A DNA stretch of 64,000 bases from Neocallimastix lanati (nom. inval.) (taxonomy: Eukaryota; Neocallimastigomycota; Neocallimastigomycetes; Neocallimastigales; Neocallimastigaceae), in the NCBI GenBank assembly GCA_016946835.1, contig JACVTC010000076.1, positions 750,001 to 814,000 of the forward strand, written 5' to 3'. Positions 9,619 to 18,642 of this stretch are shown here, one piece after another. Both the position numbers and the translations under genes were made by a program. Below the pieces are notes generated by a model. That model worked only from the letters and a program-made list of their open reading frames with translations. It was not told the DNA's origin and did no database searches. Within the stretch, counting starts at the first letter, position 1, and every line of letters starts with the position of its first letter.

Positions 9619-12600
9619 TTATTCTTCTAAATTCAATTCTGTGAAATATGGAATAATGTTTTTTAAATGAATGTTCCTATCAGCAACTTCCCCAGTTACT
9701 GGATCGCAAACTGTTACTGTATTGAACTCTTGTTTTACGATCTTTAGTGGGCCTGTGAAAAACGGATCCAGCTTCTTTCTGTTGAACAATTTGACCAAAA
9801 CAAGATCACCTGGCTTATACTTTGCTCTCATTCTTTTTATTTGTTTTCTACGATCTTCCCACAACTTGTTTGCTGTTTCAATGTTCTTTATTGCTTCACG
9901 GATCCAATGGTCATGGTTAATAAATTTCCTCAGCCAAAATTCTTCTTCGTCTTCCCAGTCATTTTTGGATTCGACATTAACAGTGAGTTCGAATGGTTGT
10001 AAGTCTCTCCGACCATACAACAATTCAAAGCTGCTGTGTTTCGTAACTTCATTCTTGCACGTTCTTAAAGCCCAAAGAGCACTATAAAGTGTTTCGTCCC
10101 ACTGCGAATCCTCTTCTCCGAGTAACCTGAGATACTTACCTATTTCCCTATTTCTGTTTTCTACTTCTCCATTAGACGAGGGGTGATAGGTTGCTACATA
10201 ATTTACATAAATGTCGTTAAGGTCCAAAAATGCTTTTGTCTTATCGGAAGTAAACTGTGGACCATTGTCAGTAACTAAAATTTCAGGAACACCATGTCGT
10301 GCAAATATTTTCTTGAGAAAATTTATTACATCTTGAGATTCGGCAGATTGTAAGGGTTCTGCTTCCACCCATTTGGTAAGATAATCTACTAATACAATTA
10401 TATATCTATTACCTTTATTTGTTATAGATAACGGTCCTATTAGATCCAACCCAACTCTTGAGAAAGGATATTCAGGTACAGTTGCAATATTTTCGGTATA
10501 TTTATTTAATTTTTGTGGTCGACAAGTTTGACACTTGTGACAACATTTTATTAGTATTTGTATATCTTTTTTCATATTTCCCCAGTAGTAATCCCTCTTC
10601 AGTCTGCTATAAGTTTTATAAGCTCCTTCATGGCCTAGACCATGGGCTTCTTCGATTAATTTTTGCTTCTCTTCTTTGTTGTGAACTATTCTTCTCAGTT
10701 GTTCTCCTTGTTTAAGATATTCCACACCATCAATATTTATAATTCTCTTATTTATAAATTCATTCATAAATTTATTTATACTATCATTGCTATTATTGGA
10801 TAAAACATCATTGTTTACTAATGCATTTAATATTTCTTTATTTTCATGTATTTCTTTTGTAGGTAACCTAGATAAAGCGTCAGCAATAACGTTCTTCTTC
10901 CCCTCTTGAAATTGGACTTGAACATTTAATATTGATAGTTCAGTAACCCATTTAAGGTGGCGATTATTTGAAGGCTCTCTATTAGCAAATATACTAACCA
11001 AGGGTTTATGGTCTGTATAAACGATAGTGGTAAAAGGGCTTCCACTAAAATAGGGTTTAAATTTTTTAACACAATGAAATATTGCTTTGCCTTCTAAATC
11101 AGTAACACTATAATTAGATTCAGCAGCGGAAAGAGTTCTACTTTCAAAATATATGGGGATTTCAATTGAATTTTCATTTGTTTGGAGAAGTACTCCACCA
11201 AGTCCATCTCTGGAAGCATCTGTTCGGATAATAAAAGGTTTAGAATAATCAGGAGGAGTTAAAATAGGGGCAACCGTTAGTGACATTTTTAATTTTTCAA
11301 AGGCTATGTTGCACTTTTCGGACCATTCATACGGTACATCTTTCTTTAAGAGGTTAAACAGAGGATTTGCAATCTGAGCAAAATTTTTAATAAATTTCCG
11401 ATAATAACCAACAGCTCCCAAAAATGATTTAAGTTGAGTGATATTTTTAGGGGGTAGCCAGTTAATTATAACTTTAATCTTATCAGGAATCGGGGCAATA
11501 CCTTTTGTGGATAATACATGACCAAGAAGGACTACTTCTTCTTTGAAAAAAGAACATTTTTCTAAGTTTATTTTCAAACCATTGTCTGCTAGGATTTGGA
11601 ATACTTTAGTAAGATGAGTAATGTGTGATTCAATTGAGTCAGAAAATATTACTAAATCGTCAATGTAAACAAATAAGCATACTCCAATCAAGTCAAAAAA
11701 AATCCGGTTCATTTCACGTTGAAATGTAGCCGGTGCATTACATAGCCCAAACGGCATCACACAAAATTTATAGTTTCCAAACATCGTTGTGAATGTTGTT
11801 TTATCTTTATCATCAGGATTCATTGGAACCTGATGATAACCAGAAAAAAGATCAATAGTAGAGAGTATTTTAGCGTTCTTTCCAATAAACATTAATATGT
11901 CATCAATTAAGGGCAAAGCATAGGAATCCTTAATAGTTATATTGTTTAAAGCCCTAAAGTCGACACACATTCTCCAGTCGCCGTTTTTCTTTGGAACTAG
12001 TACTACTGGAAATGCCCATGAAGAGTAGGATGGCTCTATTAGTTTGTTTTCTATTAGCTTAATCAAAATTTCCTTTAGAGCTTTTGTTTGCGCTTTGGAT
12101 AAACGGTAAGCTTTTAACTTTATGGGTGAAGATTTTGGAATTAATTCAATCCTGTGAGGTAATAATTTTGACCTTCCTAAATCATCTGTTTTAATTGCAA
12201 CTACATTTTTAAATTTAAAAAATAATTTACTAATTTTATTTTTAAATTTATTAGGAACAGAAGATATTATTTCGTTAATTAAATGTTCTTTCGTGTTAGG
12301 TAATTCATTAGTGTTCGTAATTTCTTTATCATTGGTAACTGTAATTGTTAATAAAAAAGGTTCAGATTTTGTATTTTGATGTTTTTCTATATCCTCATCA
12401 TCCTTGTAAGTATTATTAAGATTGATATCATAAAATAGATCTGCTAGTTTAATGTAATTATTATTTTCATCAATATAATATAAAGTATCATCTACTAAGT
12501 TAATATCAAATCTATTATTCTTTAGAGAATCAACACCAATTAAGATATCGAAAATATCATCCTTTTCTATTACTCTGAAATATTCATTAAAAGTTTTACT

Positions 12601-14024
12601 ACCAATAGAAATCTGTAAGTCATAGATATCACTCTCTGTTGAAGAATTAGAGTACGCTTGAAATATTGTTTCAGAAATTCTACCAATAGAAGGTTTGTTG
12701 ATTTTTAATTTATTTAAAGCAGAACGTGTGATAAAGTTGACACTAGCACACGTATCTAAAAATATTTCACAGTCATTATTTTCTACTTTACCGCAAACTT
12801 TAATTATTTTATGTTTTGTGATAACCGTCATCACATTTGTTATTGTTTGTTTAGGCGCTAATTTTAAAGCTTTTAAAAATTCTGTACGGAATTTTGGAAA
12901 AAGATCTAAAAGGTAAACTAATTTTGTTATTACATCAGTTGATGCAATTTCTTTTATTAAATCTTGAATATAATAATCACCAAATTTTTCCATAAGTTTG
13001 ATGTGTTTTTCAGGTTTCTTAAAAGAAGTTTCACTTTGCTCAATGTCGGTATTTATTTTCTTAGCTTTATTTTTTATATCTTTAATTTTTTCTTCCCTAT
13101 TTTTACCTTTAACATTTCGAATATTTTTCTCTGTTATAAAGGAAGGATCAAGATATTCTAGTTTTTCTGTTTTACGATTTTCACTATTAGAGACCATATC
13201 CGGGTTTTCCTTAATTATATTATTAAAATTCTTAGATCTACCAGGTAAAATATTATCATAATTTTTAGAGTTATAATTTTCTTTATCAGCATCATTATCT
13301 TCATCATCTTCAGATTCTTCTATCATAATTACATCTTCATTAGGTTCTAAATCTTCTCGTTCAACCCTTTGGGTATTGCTTGTATTGTTATGAGTATTAT
13401 CATCATTATTGGTGACAGTATTTTCTTTAAAATAGTCGTAAGTATTATTTTCCTTATTTTCATTAAAATCATTATTACTATTATAATTATCTATAGTATT
13501 ATTATTTTTATTATCATTATTCGCATTATCGTTATAATTGTCTATATTATGATTAATTTTATTATTATTATTCTTATTATTGTTTTCATATTCATTATTC
13601 TTATTATTCTTATGATTATTAATATTATTATAATTATTATTAGCATTTGTATTACTATAATCGATATTATTTTTATTATTAATATTATTATTATAATTAT
13701 TATTAATACTATTATTAGTACTAATTTTATTATCACTAGTATTATTATTAATATTATTATGACTCATAGCTGCCGTTTGTATTGGTTTTGGATTGTCCTT
13801 TAAATTAAATCTCACTTCCTTTCTGTTGTATGGCTTTTCATTATGTTTGTTTAATTTATTTCTTGAATTTCGAGTAGCGGCTGCTATAATTTCAATTGGT
13901 CTATTTAATGTATTTTGTGTAGTGTTACTATTATTGTTTATATTAAGGTCATTACATTTTTGTTTTTCTTTAATATTATTATTAATTATAGGTAATATTG
14001 TTTGATCGTCTACCATTGTCATTA

Positions 14025-14071
<47 letters not shown>

Positions 14072-14265
14072 GAGTCATTATTTTTGAACATTGTTTTATT
14101 ATTATTATTATATGAGTCATTATTTTTGAATATTATTTTATTATTATTATTATATGAGTCATTATTTTTGAACATTGTTTTATTATTATTATTATATGAG
14201 TCATTATTTTTGAATATTATTTTATTGGTTTGGTTAATGGAAGTTGTCCTTCTCCCATCTATTGG
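9619..14265 (-). CDS. pol: Ty3/gypsy Pol: protease-RT-RNase H-integrase (copy 2, intact)
   Basis: Open from the frameshift point at 14265 to a stop at 9619, about 1,548 codons; the first ATG is at 14175, but expression is expected as Gag-Pol by -1 frameshifting. Residues counted from that ATG: poly-Asn N-terminus (1-270); aspartic protease with FLDTCASVNFI (about 470); RT with LSTIDLFSGYHQ (about 775) and YIDD (about 838); RNase H with RTDASRDGLGG (about 985) and TDHKPL; integrase HHCC finger with H-x3-H and CHKCQTC (about 1190-1220); integrase D, D, E in DLIGPL, TDNGPQF and NGEVENRN (about 1240, 1305, 1340); and a C-terminal GPY/F-like module with DPFFTGPLKIV. No chromodomain follows, unlike fungal chromoviruses. 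It copies the element RNA into DNA and integrates it. The protease has Cys in place of the usual Gly after D-T. Confidence 0.96.
14057..14220 (-). repeat. 42-bp coding tandem repeat, four copies, plus ATT run
   Basis: The N-terminus of copy 2 pol repeats a 14-residue unit (FKNNDSYNNNNK plus two variable residues) four times, in frame. It is followed by an in-frame ATT microsatellite (14023-14070) encoding poly-Asn. A 42-bp period keeps the frame open when copy number changes. Confidence 0.9.
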
Positions 14266-14271
14266 TTTAAA
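14239..14271 (-). promoter_or_regulatory. Programmed -1 ribosomal frameshift signal, copy 2 gag-pol
   Basis: Gag ends CAT TTA AAC CAA TAG, so the slippery heptamer T TTA AAC (14265-14271) is in the correct zero-frame phase. After an 8-nt spacer comes the hairpin GGGAG/CTTCC (14252-14256 with 14239-14243). A -1 slip continues into the pol frame, which is open from 14274 and overlaps gag by 16 nt. UUUAAAC is an established efficient -1 site in eukaryotic viruses. Confidence 0.85.
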
Positions 14272-15575
14272 TGTTTATTGAGCAATCCTTTTTCTTCCAA
14301 TTCAGCCAATTGCTTAAATGTATAAGGACATTCTGAAGCTCTATGTCCATTCATTGTGCAACGGTAACAATTCACATGGTTGTTATTATTGTTGTTAATT
14401 GAGTTTTTATTAGTTACTAAAGTATTACTGACATTATTATTTTCTATCCCATTGTTGTGATTATTTCCATTTTGATAATTAAAGGATTGAATCATATTAT
14501 TTGTATTAAATTTATTATTGTTAAACATTTGGTTGTCATGTTCTTTATCATTATTTGTTATATTAATATTGTTGTTCAAATTGTTTAAATAATGATTCAT
14601 CTTATTGTCTCTTATTTCATTGGATGGCTGATTATTATTCATATTGTTCATATTATATTTGTTATTATTATTCATATATTGATTAATATTATTACTGTGC
14701 CAAAATTTATTATAATTAAATCTACTATTATAACGATTTGTAAAATTTCCATTGTTCATTTTATTAATATCATTTTTATTATTCAAGTAATAATTTGGAT
14801 TATTATATGGATTACTCATGTGATATACATAATTTGAATTTCTGAAATTATTATTATTGTTCCATAATCTAGATTTAGAATTCCAATTATTTCTTTCCTG
14901 GAATATATTATTATTATGGTTCATAGGTAATTGATTTAACTGTAAGTTTTCGTAGAATGGATGTCGCATTAGTAAGCTATTATCCGGCTGATTCTGAGTA
15001 AACATAATATGATTCCTCATATTATTAATTTCATTTCTTTGATTTATATTTGCTATTTCTTTTTCAGTCTCCTCAGCTACTTCTGCAATTTTACACGCCT
15101 CATTTATTGTATCACATTCTGCAACCATAACTCTTGAGCATGGAAATACACGGGAGCTAATAGCATTCGTGTAGTCCTTTACAGATATAAGTCTTCTATA
15201 TTCTAAACTGAGTTTATTATATAATTTTTTATATCTGTAATTAAACTTTTTAATTGATTCTTCTTGATTTATTTGTATTGTTTTGAGAACTGCACATTTA
15301 TCATTTTCTGTAATGTGCAAATGTTCTTCAATTGTATTTTGAATTTCTTTAAATGTGGGATATCTCATTTCATCCCCTCGTCTGACTACCAATGATTGTA
15401 ACGCTCCTTGAATATCTTCTTCCACAGCTTCCTTTACCCAAATAAAAATTCGCCTTGGTTCCATTATATCATAAAGCTCCATTATCTTAACAAAGTCGGT
15501 CATCCAGCTGTCTACATCTTTTCCATAATCAGCCAGATGTGGTAGCTTCCTTTGCAGTTTAGTAGCGTCAAACAT
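14259..15575 (-). CDS. gag: Gag nucleocapsid protein, Ty3/gypsy copy 2
   Basis: 438 residues from ATG 15575. The capsid-like N-terminal half (MFDATKLQRKLPHLADYGKD at the start; YRYKKLYNKLSLEYRR mid-way) is followed by a very Asn- and Met-rich stretch (about 190-395) and one CCHC zinc knuckle, CYRCTMNGHRASEC, close to the C-terminus. The terminal KQLAELEEKGLLNKHLN block is shared with copy 1. It packages element RNA in virus-like particles. The ORF is intact. Confidence 0.94.
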   Translation of the reverse strand: MFDATKLQRKLPHLADYGKDVDSWMTDFVKIMELYDIMEPRRIFIWVKEAVEEDIQGALQSLVVRRGDEMRYPTFKEIQNTIEEHLHITENDKCAVLKTIQINQEESIKKFNYRYKKLYNKLSLEYRRLISVKDYTNAISSRVFPCSRVMVAECDTINEACKIAEVAEETEKEIANINQRNEINNMRNHIMFTQNQPDNSLLMRHPFYENLQLNQLPMNHNNNIFQERNNWNSKSRLWNNNNNFRNSNYVYHMSNPYNNPNYYLNNKNDINKMNNGNFTNRYNSRFNYNKFWHSNNINQYMNNNNKYNMNNMNNNQPSNEIRDNKMNHYLNNLNNNINITNNDKEHDNQMFNNNKFNTNNMIQSFNYQNGNNHNNGIENNNVSNTLVTNKNSINNNNNNHVNCYRCTMNGHRASECPYTFKQLAELEEKGLLNKHLNQ

Positions 15576-15717
15576 TGTAAAAAAAAATAATTACTTGATA
15601 AAAAAAAGAAAAATAAATGAAAGATTATATATAAAAAAAAGTATTCTATTATGATAATTATATTGTAATTATAATTTTCTTATTATTTTCATATTAATTT
15701 ATTTGATCTTGCTTTCC

Positions 15718-15734
15718 CCCCACGTTGGGCGCCA
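15718..15734 (-). other. Primer binding site of copy 2, tRNA-Lys1,2 type
   Basis: The minus-strand sequence TGGCGCCCAACGTGGGG lies 5 nt inside the 5' LTR. It matches the first 17 bases of the primer site known for tRNA-Lys1,2 in several retroviruses; the eighteenth base differs. The priming tRNA is therefore inferred to be a host tRNA-Lys(CUU). Confidence 0.85.
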
Positions 15735-15739
15735 AATTT

Positions 15740-16286
15740 TGATACGTTATTTTTATAAGTATCAATGTTTTTGTGGTTAGCAAGATTGTATTAAATAAAA
15801 ATATATTCTAATATAAAAATATATAATTACAATACACGTTAATATTAAAACAAAATATAAAAAAAATTATAGTTTTGTCGTTTTATTTATTTATTTAAAT
15901 TATTTATGTCGTAATACAAATTTTATAATAAAATGTTATTAAAGATCTTATTAATTATTTATTTCTAACTAACTTATTACTATTAGAATTTTTGATAAAT
16001 AAATATATTCCCCAAATATATTTATTTTAACCAATTTTATCTCTATTTTTTTTTTTAAATAAAAAAACCTCCTTTTCTTTAAAGAATTATAATAATTTTT
16101 CTTTTATATTTCTAATTTCTAATTTACTATAAATTAAATCCTATTGGCTATTAACTAATTAAATAAATTTAATAATTTTTATATTACTATTTATTATTAT
16201 AATATACATATATAATTTAACTAATTATTTATTATATTTAATTTTATTTCTTGATAATATTCTCTTTTTATTTAAATACTGCATCA
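15740..16286 (-). repeat. 5' LTR of Ty3/gypsy copy 2
   Basis: The direct repeat of 7630-8176. On the minus strand it runs TGATGC...GTATCA and is followed by the primer binding site. It is flanked on the tRNA side by AAAC. It should contain the element promoter, but I recognised no specific motif. Confidence 0.95.
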
Positions 16287-16302
16287 AAACTTATGTGTAA
16301 GT

Positions 16303-16395
16303 GCTCGTGTAGCCTAGAGGTTTAAGGCGTCGTGCTTATAAGGGTGTTCCTCTTATGCAACGCGAAGATCGCGGGTTCGACCCCCGCCATGAGCA
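16303..16395 (+). tRNA. tRNA-Ile(UAU) with a 19-nt intron
   Basis: Acceptor GCTCGTG pairs with CATGAGC (one G-U), followed by discriminator A at 16395. The anticodon stem TCGTG/CGCGA encloses loop CTTATA...A with anticodon TAT. A 19-nt intron (AGGGTGTTCCTCTTATGCA) interrupts the loop after position 37, the usual place. T arm is GCGGG-TTCGACC-CCCGC. Layout and intron position are as in yeast tRNA-Ile(UAU). Only three T residues follow it. Two Ty3-type elements abut its 5' flank. Confidence 0.93.
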
Positions 16396-16414
16396 TTTAT
16401 AAAATAAATTCGCT

Positions 16415-16486
16415 GGGGATATAACTCAGTGGTAGAGTGCTTGCTTTGCATGCAAGAAGCCTCGGGTTCGATCCCCGATATCTCCA
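16415..16486 (+). tRNA. tRNA-Ala(UGC)
   Basis: Acceptor GGGGATA/TATCTCC contains the G3-U70 pair that identifies alanine tRNA. Anticodon stem CTTGC/GCAAG encloses loop TTTGCAT with anticodon TGC. B box is GGTTCGATCCC, discriminator A. No intron. It starts 19 nt after tRNA-Ile. Confidence 0.96.
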
Positions 16487-16488
16487 TA

Positions 16489-16495
16489 TTTTTTT
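16489..16495 (+). terminator. Pol III T-run terminator after tRNA-Ala
   Basis: Seven T residues begin 3 nt after the tRNA-Ala end. No run longer than three T lies between the two tRNAs, so this may end a joint transcript. Confidence 0.8.
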
Positions 16496-16496
16496 A

Positions 16497-17700
16497 AAAT
16501 TTTTTTTGATTGCTTAGTTGGGTTTGTAGAGACAATTGTAAAATTATATATTGTAATCAATAGAGTTATCAATAGATAAAACAGTTTGCATTAGCAACAT
16601 TCATATTATTTTGAACTGATATAAAGGTATAAATCAATCATTCTAAAAAGTATCTCCACTTTTTTCCTTAAATAAATTATTGGACAGAAACAAATATATT
16701 TTATTAGAAGTTTGATTTTTATTATTTAATAAACATGAAAATATAAATTAAAAATATATTATTCAAATTATATACATAATATTAAATTTATATAAATAAT
16801 TATCTATTATTATCATTATTATTTATCAAATACACAGTTTGAAAAAAAAAAAAAAAAGCTTGAGAAATAAGAATATATAAATATTTATATTCTTTGGATT
16901 AATATCATTCATAAAATTTTAATTGAGGTATCTCAATATGAATTACATATGGAATATAATTTTTAATAGATATAATTATACTAATATATTAATATAATCA
17001 ATATATATATTTATATTTACATAATTATGGTTTGTTGAAGCTTTATATTAATAGTAATATATTTTTTTTTAATTATTTTATTTATCAAACTACCAATTTA
17101 TATTATTATATTTTTTTAGTAAATTATTTAATATAATATATATAATATGAAGTAATTTGTCTCGTCCTGCAATTTTTTTTTTTTTTTTTTTTTTTATTTT
17201 ATAGAAGTATATGTAATCTTTTTAAAATTAATAAATAAGAATTATATTAGTTGTTGCTGTTAATAATTATAAAAAAAAAAAAAAAATAGCTTTTTATATT
17301 TTCATGGTTGGTTGAATTTTTACAATAAATCTAATTTATCTAAAGATTAAATAGTATTTATATTTAATGTTATTAAGTTAATTTGTTATTTATTAAAGAT
17401 TTTTATTAATAAGTTTTATTTATATAAAATATAAATAGGTAATTACAAAGATTTAACGTAGTAAAATAAACATGTATTTATACCAAAATGTGGCTTGTTC
17501 TAGAATATTATTAATTAATTACATTATATTAAATATATATTAAATTTATATTATCATTAATCTAGAATTGTTTTAATATATAAATTCACATATTGTAACA
17601 TAATTATAAAAAAATTAATTACAAAACAAATTATTTTTTATTATTTCAAAACATAATACTATTTTTGGCTATATTAAGTTTTATTTTGATAAAAAGTTTA
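16497..17700. other. AT-rich intergenic region
   Basis: No gene recognised. There are A or T homopolymers at 16842, 17171 and 17272. A phrase like AAATGTGGCTTGTT near 17485 resembles sequence seen again near 21255, 21645, 24435, 55205 and 62945, apparently dispersed transposon-end sequence. Confidence 0.5.
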
Positions 17701-18642
17701 ATGAAAAATGATGAAGTTTCTTTACTTGATATTATTTTTGATAGTTTAAAATTCTATGACAATGATTTTGTTTTGCAATTACTGTGTTATTATAATGATA
17801 AAACGACAATATCCATCTCAGATTTAATTCAACAAATTGATAAATTTAAAATTTCAAAAAGTACTAAATATACAAATAATAATACTGACAAATATTTAAT
17901 AAATGAATGTAATAAGAAAGAAGTAAATATATATATAATAAAATATTTAATTGAACATGGGGCTAATATAAATAAGGAAGATAGAAAAGGTGAAACACCT
18001 TTATTTAATGTATGCAGAAATGGAAATGAAATAATAGTAAAATATTTAGTTAAACATGGAGCGGATGTAAATAAAGAAAACAAATATGGTAAAACACCAT
18101 TATTTGATGCATGTTTTAGTGGAAATGAGAAAATAGTAAAATACATAGTTGAACATGGAGCTGAAATAAATAAAGAAATTTTGAATGGTGAAACCCCGTT
18201 ATTTGAAGCATGTTCAAGTGGGAATGAAGCTATAGTAAAATATTTAGTGGAACTCGGAGCAGATATAAATAAAATTAATAATGAGGGTAATACTCCATTA
18301 TTTAATGCATGTAAAAGCGGAAATGAAGCAATAGTAAAATATTTAGTTGAACATGGAGCAGAAATAAATAAAAAAGGTATGAAAGGTGAAACACCTTTAT
18401 TCATTGTATGCCGAAATGGAAATGAAGCAATTGTAAAATATTTGGTAGAACAAGGAGCAGATATAAATATAACAAATAGTGTTGGTTATACGTCATTATT
18501 TAATGCATGCTATAATGGAAATGAAACATTAATAAAATATTTAGTTGAACTTGGAGCAGATATAAATAAAACAAATAATGTCGATGATACTCCACTATTT
18601 AATGCATGCTATAATGGAAATGAAGCAATAGTAAATATTTAG
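17701..18642 (+). CDS. Ankyrin-repeat protein, 5' part of a frameshifted gene
   Basis: The first ATG is at 17701 (MKNDEVSLLDIIFDSLKF). The frame extends 12 codons upstream without an ATG. A short non-repeat N-terminal domain of about 80 residues is followed by about eight 33-residue ankyrin repeats of the form GNEAIVKYLVEHGADINK-x-GETPLFNAC. Ankyrin repeats are protein-binding scaffolds; the partner cannot be inferred. The frame ends at TAG 18640-18642 because one A is missing in GTAAATATTT (elsewhere GTAAAATATTT), around 18633-18635. Past that point the same repeats go on in the next frame, so this and 18633-21002 are one gene of about 1,100 residues. No signal peptide or membrane segment was seen. 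Either a recent pseudogene or a sequencing error in an A run. Confidence 0.85.
   Translation: MKNDEVSLLDIIFDSLKFYDNDFVLQLLCYYNDKTTISISDLIQQIDKFKISKSTKYTNNNTDKYLINECNKKEVNIYIIKYLIEHGANINKEDRKGETPLFNVCRNGNEIIVKYLVKHGADVNKENKYGKTPLFDACFSGNEKIVKYIVEHGAEINKEILNGETPLFEACSSGNEAIVKYLVELGADINKINNEGNTPLFNACKSGNEAIVKYLVEHGAEINKKGMKGETPLFIVCRNGNEAIVKYLVEQGADINITNSVGYTSLFNACYNGNETLIKYLVELGADINKTNNVDDTPLFNACYNGNEAIVNI

Larger units (their letters stand above)
7630..16286 (-). mobile_element. Full-length, apparently intact Ty3/gypsy LTR retrotransposon copy 2
   Basis: An 8,657-bp element bounded by two 547-bp direct LTRs that appear identical by eye. It has a primer binding site, intact gag, a -1 frameshift signal and an intact pol of over 1,500 codons. 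The flanks are AAAC on both sides (7626-7629 and 16287-16290), readable as AAACT if the first LTR base is shared, which fits the 4-6 bp target duplications of the superfamily. Identical LTRs and open frames suggest recent movement. It sits between copy 1 and the tRNA-Ile gene, in the same orientation as copy 1, with its LTR edge 16 bp from the tRNA 5' end. Confidence 0.95.

Noticed and set aside
9671-10087. Plus-strand frames opposite pol (also 10458-10715, 12695-13261)
   Set aside because: Shadows of the intact pol gene, with no family resemblance.
13369-13803. Ile-rich open frame opposite the poly-Asn part of pol (also 5584-5868, 52325-52921, 14592-14837)
   Set aside because: Antisense of AAT runs always reads as Ile/Tyr/Val; no domain, and the opposite strand is a recognised gene.
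17829-18404. Antisense open frames across the ankyrin gene (also 18806-19453, 19777-20002)
   Set aside because: Repeat periodicity of the sense strand keeps them open; the sense frame has clear ankyrin signatures.
18631-18642. GTAAATATTTAG as a 12-nt intron healing the ankyrin frame
   Set aside because: Far too short for a spliceosomal intron, and removing it would not restore the missing residues; loss of one A explains it exactly.
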